A stretch of DNA of 29,174 nucleotides from Plakobranchus ocellatus (lineage: Eukaryota > Mollusca > Gastropoda > Plakobranchidae), in the NCBI GenBank assembly GCA_019648995.1, contig BLXT01002256.1, positions 428,941 through 458,114 on the forward strand. The letters are read 5' to 3'. Both the position numbers and the translations under genes were made by a program. The notes under the pieces were generated by a model. The model was not told where the DNA came from, made no database searches, and saw only the letters and a list, made by a program, of their open reading frames with translations. Positions 14,387-21,870 of this stretch are shown piece after piece. Position 1 is the first letter of the stretch. The number at the start of each line of letters is the position of its first letter.

Positions 14387-15847
14387 AACGAAAGACAAAG
14401 GCAAAGTTTGATTACCTCACTCTTAGTCACTACCTCAACAACAGGATTAACATCATGTGATGATGTGATGGTGCAATGATTAGGTAAATCAGGCACCTGA
14501 TCCAACAAAGGTAAAAATACTTAGAGCATCTAGTAATTAACAAGTCACAAACACCTTTTTCATGTACACAAGAAAAGAATCCGTTTACAAGCTTCAAAGA
14601 AGTGTATTATGTGTATTGATCATTTTTTTTTTCTTCAATTACATATTCATTTATTTATCTTCATACATATAATATTACCATCATCTTCATCATTGTTGTT
14701 ATTATTATTATTAATGTTTTTTTGTCACCGTAAGGGATAGACAATGTGATTACACCACAGGATATGCAGAGGAATTCATAGAAGCAATATGCTCAGGGTA
14801 GACAAATAAAATTAAGGTCTGTTTTCTGTGTGTATAGGCACACACACACACATACACATTTACATATATGTATATACATATATACATCTAAATGGTTAAA
14901 GAGACAGTGAATCATCACAATTATTATTATTATTATTATTATTATTATTGTCATTATTATGACAACTGGTATAAATGTCTAAACCTTTAAAAAGGGTTAT
15001 AATCTTTAAAAAATAGGTAATACATTCCAGTAATCTTTTGCAAACAATAAAAACATCTGATTATTCACTTAAAAAAAAACCTAGAAATTAAAAATAACAG
15101 ATACCTGAATAGGCCTATCACAATGACTCGTCACATCCAGCAAGATAGACTGTCGCCCTTCATTAATAATTATCTCTCCTTCTTTGATGAACATCTCACC
15201 CGGAATAACATTCATAGGACAAGTGATACATTCTTCTGAAAAATCCTTAACAAATTTTCCAAAGAAGCCAATAGCTTTAGTTTTTCAATTGAGCTTTTTT
15301 TTTATAACATAATCACAATGACAGATATTATTTTGCTTGTTTCAAAAGTAAAATGAAAAGGAAACCATATGCATTTTATAATAACCCTAATTCTAAGTTG
15401 AATATAGATTACATTTTTCTGTCTATATAAATTATGTATTAATAACTTAAGGGCTACATTTTTCTAGTCACAGTAAAAAAATTAAAAGATGTTGAATTTG
15501 AAAGTTCAATCTTCTTTTCTAGTAAAATATACAAGTTCTACCTGGATTGTGTCTTTTTGAAAGATATTTAGCGAGGGAACAGGCAGAAAGCTACCATACA
15601 GAGCCAAGGAAAGATCGCCATCTGGTCTGGAGATTGGCTTGTGCACTGTAACCTTCAAGCAGAACAGAGAGAGAGAGAGATAGAGAAGCTGAAATATTGT
15701 GGTGAAGGACATGAATAGGCTCAATAACAATGGGAAGAATGGATAGATAGACAGAGACACAGGCAGGCATAGGCAGATAGGTAGAAAGGTGGTACATAGA
15801 CAGACATTTAGATAGACAGATAAATAGATGGATATATATATATATAT

Positions 15848-15878
<31 letters not shown>

Positions 15879-15879
15879 T

Positions 15880-15950
<71 letters not shown>

Positions 15951-18900
15951 CAAAGAGAGGCAGAGAGAAATCATTACTAAAACTCAGCATGGGTGAAATA
16001 ATTTTGAACTTTTAAATGATGACATCTCAGGTGCATGGACAGGTATAAAAATCAATTTTTTAGTGTGGAACAAAGGGGTTTAATGACAACCCTGACGAGT
16101 AGATAGATACTTATTATTTCAAGGTAAGAGCATGCTAAAAATGCTGATGTAGGCCCAGAGATAGGACAGCTAATTATGCTTTTCTTTTTGGATTTACTTT
16201 CTGGAGCAATTCATACAAACAAATTGTTTTGTGTGGATGGGTTGCATTTATTAAAAAGGCTAAAACAATGTTTTTATGTAGGAAGTACATTGATGTGTTA
16301 GCTTCAGGCCTCCATATTGTGATATATGAGTATATATATATATATATACATACACAGCCAAATGTGTTAGCTTCAGGCCTCCATATTGTGATACATAAGT
16401 ACAGAGTTATTGGAAAGTCTGACTCACCAGTTTGGTTCCATCTCGAAATGTGGCCTCTACCTGAACCTCACTCATCATGTGTTCCACTCCAGGCATAACC
16501 TGCCTTCTCCCTTGAAAAAAAAAATTGTACAGGTAAAGTTCTTCAGATAAACATTTTTCTTTGAGGTCTTTTCCTGGAAAAAGATAGTACGGTGTAAGAG
16601 GTTTTTTTGTGTGTATATATTGGACTCTCCTTTGTTAAGTTTTTACAAAAAATCATAAAACCAACAAAAACAATAATTTTAATCACAGCGTGCCTATAGC
16701 TAGCCTTTTAGGTTTCTAAGGCCGGCACCGTCTGACCAAGGTCAGCATAAGGTCAGCCCGACCTTAGTGCAGGTAGCATGTTCGACTGTTAGCTTGAGTG
16801 TCTTTTCGGGTTTCATGTTATTTTCTTTTCATCACAAAACAAAACTATGAAAAATAATTTGTACTTATTCGAAGCTAAGATGAAACAGATAAGACAGTTG
16901 GATTGTTCAAGCAGGAACGAAATTAATAGTTTAAGTAGTTACTTTTTTAACTGTAGAAGAAAATCATGGAAGTTATAAGTAATAATATGCACTGGCCGAC
17001 ATATTTTACAAAGTCAAAAATTAAAATTGACACATACGATTTTTTTTCAAATTTTAATGTAGGGATGGAAAGAAGTATTTCTTTTAACTCACCAAATTGT
17101 GTAGCTTTAATAACAAAACTATTTATGTAGTAGCTTAATCTTCCCATCCGCTCTTTTTTTTACTTTGCAATTTTCCATTTATGACATTAGAATAACAAGT
17201 TTGTAGCTTTCATAATGCCGTTAATAAATACAATAAAACTTAGTTGCCTTGGTATTGTTTTCAGTTCTTTTCAAGCTCTATGTCTACTGAATTATGTGAA
17301 GATCCTAATATTCTGTAAAATTTTAGCTCTTTTTCTTTTGTTGGTTTTTTGACAACTTCTGTGTCCTTTCCAGGTTTGATAACTCTCTGAAGTGATTTTG
17401 GCTGTCCTAGTGTCATGCAAAAGATACTCTGCTTTTAGGGTCAGAATTCAGTATTCTTCTAACTGAATGTGTGGCAAGGCGTTTCTCTTGTGCGGCTAGA
17501 GATGTATTCTTGGAAAGACCTAGTGATTGACTGAATGTTGTATCATTTCTTATCATTGGAGATGTTGAACTGTCGTGTGTCTGTGTTTGTGTCAACTTAA
17601 TAGATGTTGATTGTGTCATTGGGGGAGATGAGTGGGTTACAAATGGAATCATGAACTTGATTTGCTGTGCATGTGATGTTTGTACTAAAATTTGTATCTG
17701 TGGCATTGTCAGTCTGATGTAAAGCTGTGTATGTTGTGTTTGTCCTATCAGAGTGAGATGAGTCAGGGTTCCTCAAGTCTGTGTTGCATGTGTTTGTGCC
17801 GTGAGTTTCAGTTGTTGCTAAAGTATGTGCAATTATAAAACTGTAGGGTTTTTTTTTATCTTGAGAGGAGTTGTCTTCGTTATCAAAATGTGGGCTGCTT
17901 ATTTCTGTGGTGAGGTCTGTCACACTTGCTGAGTGTGAAGTTGTAGGCCCAGGCCTAGTCGCATTCCTTTCCACACAACCATACATTAAGCTGTTAAGAT
18001 GGCTGCACAATATACAAGTTCTCGAATGGTTGGTTTGTAAGCGCACCACAAATCCTTGTTTTGCTCTGTATGTGATTGTCACGCTGCGCATTCTTCTAAT
18101 AGAGTTAATCAAAGCAAAACACCTGACACACATAAACTTTGAATATGTATCCTCATTGTCTTCATTAACATTTAGTCCGTAAGTCTGTAACATGTCTCCA
18201 GACAGTTAAGCACATAGTCCTTGCACACAACATGTGTGGTTCTCAAAGGAATGCTTCATATTGAGTTATCCTAAATCAAGCAAAAGAAGTAAAATATAAA
18301 CAGCAAATTCACACGATTAACTTTTTCTTAACGCGATGAAACTTACTTCTAATATAACACAAATATCTATACATTCAAACAGAAAAACCATTTTTAACAT
18401 TGCAAGTGTCGATTTTTTGAAAAAGACATTTAAATAAGAACTGTGTGAATTTAAAGTGCAAAATCATAATTATTCATAGGTTACTTTAATTTGTAAATGA
18501 GACTTACACAATTTTTTACCGAAACACCAGTTATATTCCATCGTACTTTAACTTGTAAATGAGACTTACACAATTTTTTACCGAAACACCAATTATATTC
18601 CGTCGTAAAGATCAAATTCAGAAGATAAAAATGAGTGGAAGAACAATGTTTGTACTACGAGTACTTTTAGCAATAAATTGATGTAAAGAAAGCAGATTTT
18701 CAGTTTTATTGTTAGTTTCACCGCTAACAAGCACCTGTATGCACGGCACAGCGGGATCCCTTTACAGGTGCTTGATTGACGTCCCTTTACAGGTGCTTGA
18801 TTGACGGCAGCAGGTGTGACCTGCTTTTTCTAAGTCCTCTGGACCTTTTTATGAGCCCAGCTCGCAGCTCACAACTAAGTTGCAAGATTATGGGCAAAAT

Positions 18901-21797
18901 GTGACGCTGTGTAATATCAATTATCCAAAATCTGACAATAAATTTTTTTTTAAAAATCATAAAAATAATTATCATTATCATCATTATTATTATGATTATT
19001 ATTATTATTATTATTACTAATGTTAATGTTATTGCTGTCATGTAAAAATAATGCAAAAAATTATGAAAACAATGACAATGCCCTCATTAAAGAGTGTAGT
19101 GGGCAATGTTGGACCTACATGTAAGTTACAGCTAGTTGAGATGTGTAAGCCAACATAAATTTTCTAAAGTCAATTAGGATAAAATTTTCAAGAAACCTAG
19201 ACCTAGTGTGAAGAAGAGCCGTTGGCATATTTCACTGTCTCCATTGTCAATTTTATGGCCCAAGTTGCCACCCCAAATCTTTTAACCTAAACAACAAGTC
19301 AATAACGTTAAATCCGCTGGGTAGAGGCATATTGGGAGACACCCTGCCGAAACTGAACTAAAAGGCATGACGATAATGGTGCCTATGAATCCACTTTATC
19401 TAGATCTAACTCAAGTATTGTTATTCCTAGAGGAAAAAAGAGTCATTAATATATCATACCATGCCAAGTTGACAAAAAAAAATTAAAACCATTCTCAGTA
19501 GCTGAAGAACCATGACTTTAAACCCTAAAGAGGAAAAGAATAAAGAGTCCTTGCTGTTTTCAAGAACATAGAAAACACAACAAAAAACAAATAAAACTCC
19601 TATTCCCTATAATAAAAAAAACAGAGATGATTAAGCAAAACGAAACAATGAAGTTCTGAAACGGGAAACACCAGTACAACAAATTAACTTTCACGGTGCG
19701 CAGTTTCAGCACCATTCATGAACGCACGATTGAACACTACTGGTTCCAATATGGCTACCCCCATCAAAGAGTGGTCAAAACTGGAGGTCAGAGCTGTTGT
19801 GCGTTTTTTGTTTTCTAAAGGAACAAAACTTTCTGAAATTCATAAATAAATAGCAGAAACATATGGTGAGGGTGCTAATGCTATGTCAAGATCTAGAGTG
19901 TATCAATGGTGTACTTGGTTTGGGGAGGACCGAACCATTCTAGGTGATGAGCCAAAGTCTGGTCGCCCGAAAACATCGACCAACGAGGAGAACACAACTC
20001 GTGTTGACGAACTCATTAGATGTGACAGGAGGATGAAGATACGCGAAATTGCTTTGAAACTCGAAATTCCAAAGAGTACAGTTCATGAAATAGTCCATGA
20101 CACTTTGGGATATCGGAAGGTGTCTGCAAGATGGGTTCCAAAAATGTTAACGGAGGATCACAAGCTTCAAAGGGTTGAAATTTTGCAACGCCTTCTGCAG
20201 CGATGCCAACAAGACAATGGAGATGAGGATACGACGCATATTGGTGTAGGACCTGGTGGAGACTTTCAAGCAAACAATAACCTCTTTGACAATCTGATTA
20301 CTGGTGATGAAACTTGGGTCCATCTGAATACCTCAGAGACAAAGCGCGACTCCATGACTTGGAAACATCTATCCTCTCCCGTCACCAAAAAGTTCAAAGT
20401 GCAGAGGTCCGCAGCTAAAATGATGGCTACCGTGTTCTAGGATGCGAAAGGTGTGATCCTCTTAGACATTTTGCCACAGGGTCAGTGTATCAATGCTGCC
20501 CGATACTGCAGCACTCTTGACCGCCTTAAAGAAGCAATTCGTTGCAAAAGACCTGGACTCTTGAGAAGGGGTGTTGTGCTTCAGCACGATAATGCGACCC
20601 CTCATTCAGCAAACCTTACACAGCAATGGCTGCAGCGCTACGGTTGGGAAATTCTTCCTCATCCTGCCCACAGTCCAGACCTGGCATCCTCTGACTTTCA
20701 TTTCTTTGGACCCTTGAAGCGCCATTTAGGAGGCATGGCTTTCGAGACAGAAGATGACCTCATCAGTGAATTGAGGAATTGGTTTGATAATCTTGACGTT
20801 GATTTCTTTCGAGTGGGTATCAATTCGCTGCTGTCGCGCTGGCAAAAATGCATCGATCTCCACGGGGATTACGTTGAGAAGTAGTGAAAGAGTGAACTTC
20901 AATCTGTGTGAGTTTCAAATTTATCTGATCAAAACTCTTTGAGTTATGCCCCTTTTCCTGTTTCTTTTCGGACATCCCTCGTAATAATTGATATCAGAGT
21001 AGCAGGCCTGGTACGGTTGATTCAAATGTCTCTAATGATGAAACTCTACATTGTTCGCTTTAAAAACAAAACCACCCAAAAAGAATTATATCATCATTTG
21101 ATACCCACAAAAAAAATGCAGGGAAAACAGATCACCATTATTTTCCATAATCTAAACGCACAACAACTGTCTAAAAAAAATCTTGGCTATGTCAAAACTG
21201 GATACTCTTCCGACTGTCCCTGTTTCCATGCAAAACAGAAGTCGAAAAAGCTGAGAAGTCATGTGTCTATCTCCACATCATCCCTCAGGATGGTCAAATT
21301 TCAATTATTTGACTCCACAGAAAATCCCATCCCCCCCCTCCGGAAAAAAACATGACTCACGCATGCAATACAATTTACTGTAACTCTCTGCTTGGATGAC
21401 AAGTTTTTTTAATGTTTTTTTTTCTTTAAATAATTATAATATTACCCATGCTAAGATCGATGTGGCTAACCTATTTATTATCATAGCCCTTAGTCTTTTC
21501 ATGGCACACGAAGGATTGAATGGCAAGTCTCTATGAAAATAGAGTGTATGGGAGCGCCGTTTTCACATCATTTTTTGCAATCTGTGGCATTTGGAGTTTG
21601 ATATCTGAGGCAACCAAACATTTATGAGCAGGTTTTTAATCATAATATGAAAGTGATATAATTTTACTTAGTTAAAGAACTTACCCAGCATTGATCTTCC
21701 TTTATCCATCAACTCAGAAACCATCAATCCATCTCTGGCTAGTTCTTGAAGCTAATATCAAAAATAGAAAAAGAAGTCATAAAATTACATATCTATT

Positions 21798-21870
<73 letters not shown>

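Noticed and set aside
15235..15245. Strong-looking acceptor TTTTTCAG for urease exon 5
   Set aside because: It is out of phase with exon 4 and leads to a stop after seven codons; the acceptor 10 nt upstream keeps the frame.
15506..15990. Overlapping minus-strand open frames rich in Leu-Ser and Ile-Tyr
   Set aside because: They are translations of the GA/TA microsatellite. Only the small part matching urease exon 4 is coding.
18787..19056. Minus-strand open frame with a poly-Ile stretch
   Set aside because: The Ile run is the ATT microsatellite read in frame, and nothing else supports a protein.
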